Assembly (NCBI GenBank): GCA_030065235.1
Contig: JASJDC010000016.1
Location: forward strand, 1-41,884
Reading direction: 5' to 3'
DNA: 41,884 bases
Source of the DNA: Alphaproteobacteria bacterium
GTDB taxonomy: Bacteria > Pseudomonadota > Alphaproteobacteria > UBA8366 > Aestuariispiraceae
Shown: one piece after another, positions 1-8,618 of the stretch
Numbering within the stretch: position 1 is the first letter of the stretch
Layout: the number at the start of each line of letters is the position of its first letter
The notes under the pieces: generated by a model
What the model was told of the DNA's origin: nothing
What the model saw: the letters and a program-made list of their open reading frames with translations, nothing else
Database searches by the model: none
Program-made: the position numbers and the translations under genes

Positions 1-637
1 CCGCGAAAACGCCGGGAGACGAACATCACTCGCCGACGGATGCCAAAACGGCACTGACTTGCTAGCTCGTCAGAAATTCTCACCGCCTTACTGCTCCCCG
101 CCGAGGCGGGTCCCAATCAGAAGGTGCACACCATACGCACGGCTGTGCTTGGATATTGGCGAATATTGCGATGGTTCAAGAATCCTCTAATGCACTGTAA
201 TTACCCACGATTTTTTGGCCAGGTACGAAAAAACCGCAGGATTGTACATATCCCGAAGCGAGCCATTTAATGGCTTACTTCTGGCTGTCTTGTGGCTTAA
301 CTCGAGCCAATGCGCTATGCCTCTGTTTTAATTGTGTTTTCTGGAGAGCGTCCACTGATTCATTGTCCCGAGTTAAACCATTCCACTATCCTAATATTGG
401 CTCGCTTGTGGCTTAACTCGAGCCATACCTATAAGTTGTTGATTTATCGACCTATTTTCACGAGTGCTCCGATCCAGCCAAAATCGCCTTTTTTCGGATG
501 GACAGGTGAACGAATTTGACCACTTCGTCCAACACCGATGACCGGCCGCACTAATTAGTCCGGCTTAGATATTGAGCCATTGATGCCTTGAGCGTGTATG
601 GCAAGCACTTGATCTGCTGGATCAAGAGTCTTGTCTT
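1..637. other. gene-free stretch with short repeats
   Basis: No convincing gene is seen here; the open frames are short and resemble no family I know. The visible structure is a 21-bp perfect direct repeat (289-309 and 405-425, core TGGCTTAACTCGAGCCA). A related inverted copy lies at 369-380 (CGAGTTAAACCA, one mismatch), and a small palindrome AGCCAT-TTA-ATGGCT lies at 261-275. It lies downstream of the minus-strand toxin gene, so it may be the edge of an older mobile element, but nothing proves that. Confidence 0.5.
289..425. repeat. 21-bp direct repeat pair with inverted partial copy
   Basis: Positions 289-309 and 405-425 are identical over 21 bases and start 116 bp apart. Between them, 369-380 is the reverse complement of 12 bases of the unit with one mismatch. 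Direct plus inverted copies over about 140 bp could be protein-binding sites or recombination scars; the function is unknown. Confidence 0.55.
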
Positions 638-1360
638 TCAGCCGCCCTGTCGGGAACTAGCTTTCTCGATTAGAGGCTTGGGGTCGCCTGCCCAGGTGAA
701 AGTCCAAATCTCACCTTGGCGTACGTTTTGGATGATGTTTGGCCGAAACGCCGCGAGACAATGCCCTCCAGCCTGCCTCACCGATGGGTAAAGAACGCCA
801 TTGGCGCCTCTCGAAAATAGCTCTGCTGCGAGACCCTGGCCTTTTGAATAACCGATGTCAGGCTCGGGGTGAAACACGTCCTCGCCAGCGCACCCAGTGA
901 GATCGTGAAAGATCGTCGCGAACGAGGCGGTTAGTTCACAGAAGGATGTGATGTTCTCATAGATACCAGTCGCATGAAGCTCCTGCGTGAGATGCCAAGC
1001 CACTTCCGCATGGGCGGTGTCAATACGATTATCGTCCCACGTTGCATACCAAGCGCCGCGGGCGGGGCCATTGAAGCGATTTCCGGTTTCTCTTGTGTAA
1101 CAGAAAGCAGCGTTGATATAGGTCCATCCGTAGCCATGGTGAGCGTTGACCAGTTCGTCCGGCTGAACGCCGGCCGGAATGAATTCCGGCAACCCCCGGC
1201 GAGACGATGAGAGACCTTCCAGCTCTTCGAGGAAAGTAAGCTCGTTGTCATCGTCAACTAGCGGCGCAAGCGCTGGCTCATCGATATAGGCTGTCGAGAT
1301 CAGCCGCGTCGTATTAGCTTCGACAAATTCACGGACCGGGACGGTGGAGATATCGATCAC
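638..1360 (-). CDS. RES-domain toxin (NAD+-degrading family)
   Basis: A 240-aa RES-domain protein, the toxin half of a RES/Xre module. Characterised RES toxins deplete cellular NAD+. In the sequence, the GNRFNGPARG stretch holds the conserved Arg (R95). It is followed by a Tyr in WYAT (Y105), a Glu in AHAEVAWH (E119) and a Ser in LYPSVRQ (S193), the spacing expected of RES catalytic residues. The frame is open further upstream, but that part overlaps the antitoxin gene and reads as arginine-rich shadow sequence. I therefore place the start at the GTG at 1360, which overlaps the antitoxin stop (ATGTGA), a typical translational coupling. The length fits the family. The family call is strong; activity is inferred. 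Confidence 0.9.
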   Translation of the reverse strand: MIDISTVPVREFVEANTTRLISTAYIDEPALAPLVDDDNELTFLEELEGLSSSRRGLPEFIPAGVQPDELVNAHHGYGWTYINAAFCYTRETGNRFNGPARGAWYATWDDNRIDTAHAEVAWHLTQELHATGIYENITSFCELTASFATIFHDLTGCAGEDVFHPEPDIGYSKGQGLAAELFSRGANGVLYPSVRQAGGHCLAAFRPNIIQNVRQGEIWTFTWAGDPKPLIEKASSRQGG

Positions 1361-1773
1361 ATACCGCCTCTTAGGGCGTCGATATGCCGGCGAACCGCGA
1401 TCATCGCAGGAATCCCGCCCGTGATCATCTTGTCGACAGGGGACTGTCCAGCGAAAGCTGGCCCAGTGTTTTGCTGTTTCGGCCACTCTTTCTCGAGGGG
1501 ACCGTTGAACAGCAACCGCAGCCCCTTGAAGATACCGATCAGAAGGCTTGCTCGCATCATCTTGTCCTGATCGAGATTGCCCTTGAACGATCCGGCCTTC
1601 ATCCGGCTCCATGTTGCTGTCGGGACATCAAAGAGGGAGGCCGCTTGTGCGTTGCTCAAGGACCACGCCTCAGCGACGCGCACCAAGGCTTTGACGACCG
1701 TAGATATCCGCTGCGGATCGTTCAGGGGAGCTATCGCTTGAGGCTCGGAGGCTTGCTCAACAGTTACATTCAC
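1357..1773 (-). CDS. Xre/MbcA/ParS-type antitoxin of the RES module
   Basis: A 138-aa protein with the architecture of RES antitoxins (DUF2384/MbcA-ParS-Xre family). A helix-turn-helix-like N-terminal half includes AASLFDVPTATWSRMKAG, and the C-terminal half covers the partner toxin (KMMRASLLIGIFKGLRLLFNGP region, then a segment ending in DALRGGM). It starts with GTG and has no clear Shine-Dalgarno sequence. It is the first gene of a two-gene operon and its stop overlaps the toxin start by four bases. Such antitoxins usually bind their own promoter, and a perfectly placed dyad lies 8 bp upstream of the start codon. Confidence 0.88.
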   Translation of the reverse strand: MNVTVEQASEPQAIAPLNDPQRISTVVKALVRVAEAWSLSNAQAASLFDVPTATWSRMKAGSFKGNLDQDKMMRASLLIGIFKGLRLLFNGPLEKEWPKQQNTGPAFAGQSPVDKMITGGIPAMIAVRRHIDALRGGM

Positions 1774-1780
1774 AACGAAT

Positions 1781-1812
1781 ATCTTATGATCTATTCATAC
1801 AGATCATATGAT
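1781..1812 (-). promoter_or_regulatory. inverted repeat, likely antitoxin operator
   Basis: Arms ATCTTATGATCT (1781-1792) and AGATCATATGAT (1801-1812) are inverted repeats with one mismatch in 12, separated by 8 bp. The dyad sits immediately upstream of the antitoxin start in AT-rich DNA where the minus-strand promoter must lie. That position suits autorepression by the Xre-type antitoxin. Binding is inferred. Confidence 0.65.
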
Positions 1813-2170
1813 AAAGTCGCTGTCACGATATTTCAACCCTACGCCACGGGATGAAGTCCGTTATTGATAACGGCAGCAAGAAGATGAGGCTCCTACTCTC
1901 AGACGCACAATAAATGTACTCGTGCAAAGTCGTCGACGTCGGAGCTGACGATCGCCGCTCCCGCGGCTGCAATCTGTGTCACTAGAAGGCGCGGTGTATC
2001 TCCTCCACTCGGCGCTCGGCTATCGGAGCCCGATACAGTTCGAGGAGCAAAACCCCCGGCCCGCGGTCAAATCAGCCGCCTGAACAATGTCCGGCCGCAG
2101 GGGCCCACTCCATATCGGCGTCGAATGTTTGACCTCTTGTGTGATGAGCTGACCCGGCGCTGCGTAGCCC
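1813..2170. other. intergenic stretch, nothing recognised
   Basis: About 360 bp between the toxin-antitoxin promoter and the istB remnant. No open frame here resembles a known family on either strand, and no clear repeat or hairpin stands out. It may be eroded insertion-sequence DNA, given its neighbour. Confidence 0.4.
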
Positions 2171-2525
2171 TCAGATAGCGCAGCGGCGGCGGGCCAGCGG
2201 GGTGATCATCTTGGCGTTGCCAAAAACGTTGGGCCATTCGCCGAACGCGAGATTGGTTGTCACGATGATAGATGTCCGTTCGTAAAGTTTGCTGATGAGG
2301 TGGAACAACAGCTGGCTGCCGGTCTGCGCGAAGGGCAAATAGCCGGATTCATTCAAGATCAGGAAATCGAGACGGGATATCAGATCGGCTGTCCGGCCCT
2401 GGCGTTCTGCGCGGGCTTCAGCATCCAGTTTGTTTACGAGATCAACGACGTTGAAGAAGTGGCCTCGCCGCCCTTCTCGGATATATGCCTAGGCAATGCT
2501 GGCGGCGAGATGGCTTTCAAAATGT
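2171..2525 (-). pseudogene. istB: IS21-family istB remnant (transposition helper ATPase)
   Basis: Reading the minus strand from about 2525, the frame gives ESHLAASIA, a TAG stop, then [20 protein letters not shown] and onward to [45 protein letters not shown] and AKMITPL. This is the AAA+ core of IstB, the ATP-binding partner of the IS21 transposase, from just after the Walker A motif through Walker B ([11 protein letters not shown], normally LDELGYLPF) and sensor 1. It is broken three ways: the N-terminal part including the P-loop is missing, a TAG interrupts the frame near 2489, and the C-terminus departs from the family after TPL. No istA was found nearby. It is a dead fragment. Confidence 0.85.
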
Positions 2526-2783
2526 TGTTATAGTCGTGGAACAGGTCAGCCAGGTACGGAGTCTCTTCCTGCGGGCGCATAAGCGTGTTGTTGATCTATA
2601 CCTGGGCGCGCGTCAGGTTGTCGTGGCGTTTTGCGCTATGGGAATCGTCAAGCTGATCGATGGCTCTGCGCACGGCCTTAAACAGGTCTTTGGACTTCCC
2701 CGCTCTTAATAGAGAGCCTTTCGCTTTGTCTCGACGGTATGCGCCTCGAATGATATCGGAGATTCGTATTGCGATGCGGAATA
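2526..2783 (-). pseudogene. unrecognised reading frame, interrupted once
   Basis: Between the istB fragment and the TraF-TraH gene, one minus-strand frame is open apart from a single TAG at 2598-2596. It reads SDIIRGAYRRDKAKGSLL, then KDLFKAVRRAIDQLDD, then NNTLMRPQEETPYLADLF. The composition looks like genuine soluble protein, and the TAG sits where a TGG codon could have been. I do not recognise the family. It joins istB at its missing P-loop end, so it may be the gene that IS21 debris recombined with. Confidence 0.4.
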
Positions 2784-3728
2784 TCAGCGTCGCGGATCAT
2801 AGAAGCCGTCGATGTAGCGGCCAAGGGCGGTTGCCGCAGCTGAGAATCCGCGCTTCGCCGCCGAAAGCGATCTGCTCAATGAGGAAAGATTCCGGGTGAC
2901 TTGTTCACTTGCTGTGTCTGGGTCGCTGTCGACGAGCTGTTTGGTCGAATTGACGCCGTTCTCCATGGCGGAGAAGACATCGGTCGTGAAGCCTTCGACC
3001 ATGTTAGTGATGCTGGCTTCGGTCGCGGTCTTGCCGCCCATGGCCTGGACAGTGTCGTTCAGAATGCCCTGCGCCAGATGACAGCTGTTGCCGAAATGCT
3101 GGTTGAGCTGTTGGACTTTCTTCATGAAGGTCTCGATCGTGGCGGCGCAGGATTCGCAGACATTGAGGAGTGCGAGCTGGGTCTCGCAAGGCCGGCAATC
3201 GCCGTTGAAGAAAAAGAGCAGGCCGACGAACTGAGAGAGCGACTCGAGGATCGCCTGGGCGGCGACAGCGTTGTCAGCGTCGATATCCTGCGCGCCGGCG
3301 GTGGACAGAGAGCGCTCGGTGTTGGCGTCGAGATCAGGATAGAGAAGCGTCACCTCGTGGTTCAACTCGGCGAACTTGGTGGCCTTGTCGACGGCGAGCC
3401 GTTCCAGGCGCTTGTATGTCTCGACATTCTCGATGGTGGGATTGTCGAGCGCGGCGTCGAGATAGCGTGGAAGATTCTCGCGGAGCCAGGCGGAGCTGAG
3501 GACGATCGGTCCCGGAGAAGCGTCGATGGTTTCTGGCGGCGCCGGCAAGGCTGCCGTACTCTCTTCTTCTTCTGGTTTGGGTTTCGGCGCGGGCTCGGGT
3601 TCCGGCTTTTCGTTGTAGAAGAACCAGCCCTCCTCGTGCCGCGATATGAAATCCATATCGCCGGCGGCGGCTGGCATTGCGCAGATGATGATCAATGGCC
3701 CTAAAGCGGACCGGAAAGCGTTTCGCAT
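2784..3728 (-). CDS. TraF-TraH hybrid, degenerate F-type conjugation protein
   Basis: A 314-aa protein with a signal peptide (residues 1-22, ending AAAG). Residues 23 to about 180 follow TraF of F-type type IV secretion systems: the WFFYNE motif, a Pro/Glu-rich linker, the NVETYKRLERLAVDKATKFAE helix and a thioredoxin-like start GLLFFFNGDCRPC with a CxxC. Straight after that CxxC it switches to a TraH-like segment (CESCAATIETFMKKVQQLN, then FGNSCHLAQGILNDTV, AMGGK and EGFTTDVFS). The last ~50 residues match neither. TraF and TraH are separate, longer proteins that help assemble the pilus. A good Shine-Dalgarno (AGGAGA) precedes the ATG. The frame is intact, but this looks like an in-frame deletion product, with no other tra genes in the window. 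Confidence 0.75.
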   Translation of the reverse strand: MRNAFRSALGPLIIICAMPAAAGDMDFISRHEEGWFFYNEKPEPEPAPKPKPEEEESTAALPAPPETIDASPGPIVLSSAWLRENLPRYLDAALDNPTIENVETYKRLERLAVDKATKFAELNHEVTLLYPDLDANTERSLSTAGAQDIDADNAVAAQAILESLSQFVGLLFFFNGDCRPCETQLALLNVCESCAATIETFMKKVQQLNQHFGNSCHLAQGILNDTVQAMGGKTATEASITNMVEGFTTDVFSAMENGVNSTKQLVDSDPDTASEQVTRNLSSLSRSLSAAKRGFSAAATALGRYIDGFYDPRR

Positions 3729-3853
3729 CGACCGTTCTCCTATCGGTCATACGATAACACTTTGATTTCCGAACGCTACTAGATCGGGTAACTGGGGCGT
3801 TATGCAAGAGGCGTTTGCTTAAAGAAAAATGCATTTTTCGGCGTTTTTTTTCG

Positions 3854-5281
3854 TCATTGCACAGTCTTTGGGGTTTTGAGGCGCGCAGCTGTGGCGACGA
3901 GAGAGAGCATCTCGGACTGGCTTGGTGACTTGCAGCGCTTGCGGCATTTTTCGAGATAGGCCTTCCAGATCATGGCGGCGGTTGCGTCGTGTTCGCTCAT
4001 GTCAGCCATTTCCTGGAGGGCGGCGTCCAGGTCCTCCCATCTGCTGTTGTCGAAATAGTAGAATATCCGCGGCGGGACCCGGGTGAAGGCTGGTGCGCGC
4101 GCCGGCGAGGGCGACGGCGTTTGCGGCGGTTTCTGCGACGTAGGGGTTTCCGGCTCTGAGGCTGGGGCCTCCCTGCCCTCGCCTCGTGCGAGATATTCGG
4201 CATGGCCGTTGATCGTGGCGACGACGCCGGAGATCGGCGGCCGGTTTCTGTTCTGGAATGGGGTGTAGGTCACACGGTCCCAATAGTTCCGGGGTTTCCT
4301 GATTTTCGTGGCGATCCGCGTGTGGGTCGTGGTCTTAATGGCTGTCTCAATGAACGCCAGGACGGCCCAGATCCCTTTGAGATCGATCCCGCGCTCAAGG
4401 ACTGATGGTGTGACGCCAATCTCGAGGAAATCCGCCAATTGGAGAGCTCTGTCCAGCTGGCTCTCGCTATCGCGTTCAGGCGTGAGCCCATGCTCATCTT
4501 CGAGGAGCTGCAATCCTGCTTCTGCGATGTCGCGGTGATCGTCGGTGGTGGTTAGCGGACCGTCTGTCTCAAATCGACGTGCTCTACTTCCAGAGCAATT
4601 TTTTTGGTTCTGGCGTGGTCTCTCCGTTTGGTGTGTCGGTAGCTTAATTTCTGGGCCTTGCGGTTTTGGACTCCCAACCTTTGGATCGCCTTCGACGATG
4701 TAGGAAGTTGGTAGATTAGTTTTTTGTTGTTGGTTTTTATTTGATTCCATGGGGCTGACATTTTTTGACCACCCTATGAGAGATCCGCGTTTTGGGGCGC
4801 GGTTCGCCTTCGCGAAGACGGAGTGCGGCGCGACGAGACGCGCGAGTTCTTTGAGCGGCGGGCGGAGGATAAAGGTGTTCGGCGCATTGAGGTCGTGCTC
4901 GATCTTGGTCCATTCGACGTGGATCCATCCCTCTCTGCGGGCCAGGCGCACGGTTCGGCGGAGCGTGGAGACGGAGAACAGCGGGAAATCAGGGCTGGTG
5001 TCCTCGGCGATCTGATCCCAGGTCGCGACGCCGACCCCCTGCTCCGATCTGGCGCAGCGCCGTGTGATCGCTACAAGGGCCGCCGCCTGGGTCGACGTGA
5101 GCATATAGAGGCCTGCCTCGTAGCAGGACTTCAGCGCCGGGCCTTGGAGCGTTCTCTTACGTCTCGGCCGAGCCTCCGGGTCGGGCTGTTGATCTTCCGT
5201 CAGTCCCTCGAGGAGCTGCTCGATTGGCATGGACAGGTCCCTGCCCTTCTCGATGGCGTCATGTGTCGTTGGGTGCGGCAA
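3854..5281 (-). CDS. plasmid-type winged-helix DNA-binding protein
   Basis: A 475-aa protein. Residues about 60-165 look like a winged helix-turn-helix module (AALVAITRRCARSEQG, then SVSTLRRTVRLARREGWIHVEW). A long polar, low-complexity linker follows, then a helical C-terminal region (FLEIGVTPSVLERGIDL, YWDRVTYTPF) and a Pro/Ser-rich stretch. This layout resembles helix-turn-helix or replication-associated proteins of alphaproteobacterial plasmids and integrative elements, but I cannot name a family. I chose the TTG at 5281 because AAAGGAGT lies 8 bp upstream; an internal ATG at residue 18 has a poorer site. It lies upstream of the tra-like gene on the same strand with a 125-bp gap. A role in replication is possible but unproven. 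Confidence 0.6.
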   Translation of the reverse strand: MPHPTTHDAIEKGRDLSMPIEQLLEGLTEDQQPDPEARPRRKRTLQGPALKSCYEAGLYMLTSTQAAALVAITRRCARSEQGVGVATWDQIAEDTSPDFPLFSVSTLRRTVRLARREGWIHVEWTKIEHDLNAPNTFILRPPLKELARLVAPHSVFAKANRAPKRGSLIGWSKNVSPMESNKNQQQKTNLPTSYIVEGDPKVGSPKPQGPEIKLPTHQTERPRQNQKNCSGSRARRFETDGPLTTTDDHRDIAEAGLQLLEDEHGLTPERDSESQLDRALQLADFLEIGVTPSVLERGIDLKGIWAVLAFIETAIKTTTHTRIATKIRKPRNYWDRVTYTPFQNRNRPPISGVVATINGHAEYLARGEGREAPASEPETPTSQKPPQTPSPSPARAPAFTRVPPRIFYYFDNSRWEDLDAALQEMADMSEHDATAAMIWKAYLEKCRKRCKSPSQSEMLSLVATAARLKTPKTVQ

Positions 5282-5933
5282 TGGTCGGACTCCTTTGGCA
5301 AAGGAGGACCGTTGCGGCCGGCATATACCGGTCGGGGACGTCGCCCATGGCGCCCAGCTTTAGACACAGAAATCCCGTGGCGTTTAGACGCGTTTTAGGC
5401 TTGACGATGTCGATGGGATGTGTAGGATCGGAATTGAGGTTCTTTCGATCCCACGAGACAAAACGGCGGTTGCCTTTGCCGAGGCGCCGCCTTTGTCTTT
5501 CCCGGCTCCCGCTTCGGGATATCTAGTCGCTCCGATCCGCCTCCTCTAGTTGTTTAGCCAGAACGCCCAATTCGGGCGAGAAACACAGGGTAAAGAGATT
5601 CGCAATCACTCTGTAGCGACGCCCTGTACCCGCCGTGTGTTCCGAGTCGCAGCATAGAGTCACCCCTTCACGAACTCGAGCCGACTACTATACTGGGGAG
5701 TAACGCAATCACCCTTCCCTTGAAGTTTTTCTGCGTTTTTCTTCAAAAAAATGGCCTGGAGGATTGGCCCGGCCGATTCGTACTGGCGTCAATCGACAAT
5801 TTTTCCGAGAACCCGACGGCGCTTACAGGTGATATCTGTACGTTTCAGAATAAAAGGTGAGCTCGAAGTCAGCGCTGCGAGGCACCTTCTGTACGACGAA
5901 GAAAAAAACGCGCTATGATATGCCACTGAAGCC
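5282..5933. other. intergenic region between plasmid-type and catabolic blocks
   Basis: About 650 bp without a supportable gene; short plus-strand frames here are arginine-rich and look like chance. It should carry the promoter of the minus-strand winged-helix gene and of the plus-strand LysR gene. The clearest structure is a dyad TTGAAG-N15-CTTCAA at 5720-5746. A run of A residues and a low-GC patch precede the LysR start. Confidence 0.5.
5720..5746. promoter_or_regulatory. TTGAAG-N15-CTTCAA dyad upstream of lysR
   Basis: Perfect 6-bp arms separated by 15 bp of T-rich DNA, about 190 bp upstream of the LysR start. LysR regulators bind interrupted dyads upstream of the genes they control, so this is a candidate operator. 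The downstream A-run also makes a weak hairpin or terminator possible. Confidence 0.35.
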
Positions 5934-6905
5934 ATGAAAAGAGCCAATATTCAGACCTTTCTCGCCGTTGCGCGCCTACGCAGTTTTCGGCAATCCTCAG
6001 ACTTCTTGAATACTACCCAATCGAATGTCTCGGCACGGATCGCAGCGCTAGAGCGCGACCTTGGCGTCATGCTGTTCCATCGCACACCGGGTTCGGTGCA
6101 ATTGACTGCTGCCGGCCGCGATCTGATCCCACTGGCCCAGGACGCCATTCGCAGTATGGAGGCTTTCGAGGCGGCCGCAGGCGCGCCGCGGTTGGAGTCG
6201 GGTACTTTGCGACTTGCCCTGTCGGAAACGATGGTCGCCGTCCTGCTGCCGGAGTTCATGCGCGCCTTTTCCGACCGGTTTCCCCGCGCCGGCGTTGAGA
6301 TCACAGTCGAAAGCACTACCGTGCAACGACAACAACTGCTGGACCGCACCGTTGATGTGGCTTTCCTGATGGGGCCGGTGTCGGAATATTTGGTGTCGAA
6401 CGTGCCTTTGGCAACGCTGCCCTTGTTGTGGGTGGTGCATCCGGATCATCCGATCGCAACGCGGGGGCGCATCACGCTCGACGATCTGAAGCGCCATCCA
6501 ATCATGACCTACGCCCGGAACTCCCGGCCCTATGCGGAACTGAGTAGCGCATTGCTGGCGGCGGGGGTCGAGCGACCGCGGCTGTTCGCCTCTAACGCGC
6601 TACACGCCAATCTGGCCATGACTCGAGAACTGATGGGGATCGGCACGATGCCGGCGGTTTTCGCCGACCCCTTTATCGCGTGCGGCGACCTGAGGGCCGT
6701 CGCCTGCGACCTAGCGCTGTCCGACCTTGAATTCACCGCGTCCTATCTAACCGAAGGCGGTACGGGTTTGGCCGAGGAGGCTTCAAACCTGGCCAGGGAC
6801 ATAGCGCTCAACCTTCTAGAGGGAGAAGAGGCTACGCCTACGCGATCGAAAAAAACGATCGAGAACAAGAAAAACAATGGGTTGGACACGATCACTCGCT
6901 CGTGA
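5934..6905 (+). CDS. LysR-family transcriptional regulator of the TRAP/catabolic operon
   Basis: A 323-aa LysR-type regulator. The N-terminal winged helix-turn-helix is clear (FLAVARLRSFRQSSDFLN, TTQSNVSARIAALERDLG, VMLFHRTPGSVQLTAAG), followed by a periplasmic-binding-protein-like effector domain from about residue 90 (GTLRLALSETMVAVLLPEF). The C-terminus carries a lysine-rich tail. The next gene starts 36 bp after its stop in the same direction, so the regulator is probably cotranscribed with, or reads into, the TRAP operon. Its ligand is probably the imported substrate or a breakdown product; this is inferred from position. Confidence 0.9.
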   Translation: MKRANIQTFLAVARLRSFRQSSDFLNTTQSNVSARIAALERDLGVMLFHRTPGSVQLTAAGRDLIPLAQDAIRSMEAFEAAAGAPRLESGTLRLALSETMVAVLLPEFMRAFSDRFPRAGVEITVESTTVQRQQLLDRTVDVAFLMGPVSEYLVSNVPLATLPLLWVVHPDHPIATRGRITLDDLKRHPIMTYARNSRPYAELSSALLAAGVERPRLFASNALHANLAMTRELMGIGTMPAVFADPFIACGDLRAVACDLALSDLEFTASYLTEGGTGLAEEASNLARDIALNLLEGEEATPTRSKKTIENKKNNGLDTITRS

Positions 6906-6940
6906 AAGCTTCACGGCTTCCATCAACTGGGAGGATCGAG

Positions 6941-7981
6941 ATGCGAGTCACCCTTCTGAGCGCCGCCGCCGCGGCCCTCTTGGCCAGCACGGCCCTTGCT
7001 GAGGATTTACCGGAGACCAAGCTGAACGTCGTGGGCAGCTGGGGCATGGTGTCCATGTACACCGATTTCACCAAGCCGTTCTTTACCGAACAGCTTCCGG
7101 CCGCCACCGGCGGCAAGATCACCGCCGAAATCAAACCGTTCAATGAACTGGGTCTAAACGGGTCAGAGATCGTGCGCCTGGTCGAGCAAGGCACATTGCA
7201 ATTCGCCTCGACGCCCATGGGATATCTGATCGGCGACAATGCGATGAACGGCGGCGGCGACCTGCCGGGCTTAGCGCCGGACATCGACAAGGCGCGCGCC
7301 ATCTCCGACGCCTGGAAACCGGTCATTTCCGACCTGTATGAGAATTCCTACGGCGTAAAAGTGCTGGGGATATGGCCGTATTCGGCGCAAGTCGTATATT
7401 GCAATGCTGAGATGACCGGTCTGAAGGATCTCGAAGGCAAGAAAGTCCGCGCCTCGGGCGCCGCGATCGGCGATTTCGTGACCGCACTGGGCGGCGCGTC
7501 GGTCTCCATGAGCTTCGGCGAGGTCGTGCAGGGCCTCCAGAAAGGCGTGATCGACTGCGCCATCACCGGTTCGATGTCCGGCTTCAACGCGAAGTGGCAC
7601 GAAGTCTCGACCCATATCTACGAACTACCTATCGCCTGGGCGCCGGTGGTCCATGTGGTCGGACTCGACACCTGGAACGGGCTCGATGCGCAGGTCCGCG
7701 AGGTTCTGACCGCCGAGATCGCAAAGCTTGAGGAAGCAATCTGGACCGGCGCAGGGGATGAGACCGCCGAAGGCTTCGCCTGCAACACCGGCGGTCCCGG
7801 CTGCACGCGCGAAGCGCCGGGCTCGATGACCTTCGTGCCTGTGACCGAGGCGGACATCGCGCTGCGCGACGAGGTGCTGCGCTCCACCGTCTTGGCCAAC
7901 TGGGCCGAGTCCTGCGGCGCGGAATGCGTCGCCAAATGGAACGAAACGGTCGGCTCGGTCGCGGGCATTTCGATAAACTAA
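6941..7981 (+). CDS. dctP: TRAP transporter substrate-binding protein, DctP family
   Basis: A 346-aa periplasmic solute receptor of a TRAP transporter. I start at the ATG at 6941, where GGGAGG lies a few bases upstream and a clean signal peptide follows (MRVTLLSAAAAALLASTALA). DctP hallmarks include GLKDLEGKKVRASG, whose Arg normally pairs with the ligand carboxylate, then SFGEVVQGLQKGVIDCAITG. TRAP receptors usually bind organic acids or zwitterions, so the ligand probably has a carboxylate. Two cysteine pairs near the C-terminus (CNTGGPGC and CGAEC) could form disulphides. The two membrane subunits follow directly. Confidence 0.93.
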   Translation: MRVTLLSAAAAALLASTALAEDLPETKLNVVGSWGMVSMYTDFTKPFFTEQLPAATGGKITAEIKPFNELGLNGSEIVRLVEQGTLQFASTPMGYLIGDNAMNGGGDLPGLAPDIDKARAISDAWKPVISDLYENSYGVKVLGIWPYSAQVVYCNAEMTGLKDLEGKKVRASGAAIGDFVTALGGASVSMSFGEVVQGLQKGVIDCAITGSMSGFNAKWHEVSTHIYELPIAWAPVVHVVGLDTWNGLDAQVREVLTAEIAKLEEAIWTGAGDETAEGFACNTGGPGCTREAPGSMTFVPVTEADIALRDEVLRSTVLANWAESCGAECVAKWNETVGSVAGISIN

Positions 7982-8045
7982 CCGTATCGGCACTGGGCGC
8001 GCCTAGTTCGCGGGACGCGCCCGTCCTTTTCCTAGGACCCGCGCC

Positions 8046-8615
8046 ATGTACCGAATGGCCGAACGACTCTCGACGCTTTTCGCCCGTATCGCCGGTTTCG
8101 CGGTGCTCGGCTGCGTCGTAATCATCACGGTAGAGGTGTTGATTCGGAAAACCTTCAACATCTCGATCGTCGGGGCCGACGAGATCTCCGGCTACGTGCT
8201 AGCGATCTCGGTGACTTGGGGCGCCTCGCTGGCGCTGATCCGGCGGGCGCATGTGCGGATCGACGTGGTTCAAGCCCGGATGCCGGCCCGCGTCCGCGCG
8301 GCATTCGACCTTCTCGCGCTGTTCTCTATGCTTCTCCTGTCGGTCTTCTTCGCTTGGTACGCTACCAATTTGTTGCGCACCAATATCCGCACTGGCGCGA
8401 TTTCCAACACGCATATGGAAATCCCGCTCTGGATCCCGCAATCGCTCTGGGTCGCCGGCTTCTGGGTCTTCGCCGCCGTCATACTGATTGTGATCCCGGC
8501 GACGGTCCGGGCCCTGATGGGCCGCGACTCGTCGGCCGCCCATCGGATTGCCGGGGTTCGCGGCGCGATGGAGGAAGCCGCCGAGGAAATGTCCGAAACC
8601 GGGGCGCGGCGCTGA
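8046..8615 (+). CDS. dctQ: TRAP transporter small permease, DctQ family
   Basis: A 189-aa small membrane subunit with four predicted membrane spans, at about residues 15-35, 50-70, 88-108 and 128-148. Family-typical features are ISGYVLAISVTWGASLAL and the RRAHVRIDVV motif after span 2. It bridges the binding protein and the large permease. The ATG at 8046 is preceded by TAGGACC; a second ATG three codons later is also possible. It lies 64 bp after dctP and 3 bp before dctM. Confidence 0.92.
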   Translation: MYRMAERLSTLFARIAGFAVLGCVVIITVEVLIRKTFNISIVGADEISGYVLAISVTWGASLALIRRAHVRIDVVQARMPARVRAAFDLLALFSMLLLSVFFAWYATNLLRTNIRTGAISNTHMEIPLWIPQSLWVAGFWVFAAVILIVIPATVRALMGRDSSAAHRIAGVRGAMEEAAEEMSETGARR

Positions 8616-8618
8616 CCG

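Noticed and set aside
1361-1612. N-terminal extension of the RES toxin frame up to 1612
   Set aside because: It overlaps the antitoxin gene in another frame and is arginine-rich shadow sequence; the coupled GTG at 1360 gives the normal family length.
2901-3704. 267-codon plus-strand frame
   Set aside because: Antisense shadow of the TraF-TraH gene, whose product has recognisable motifs and a good ribosome site.
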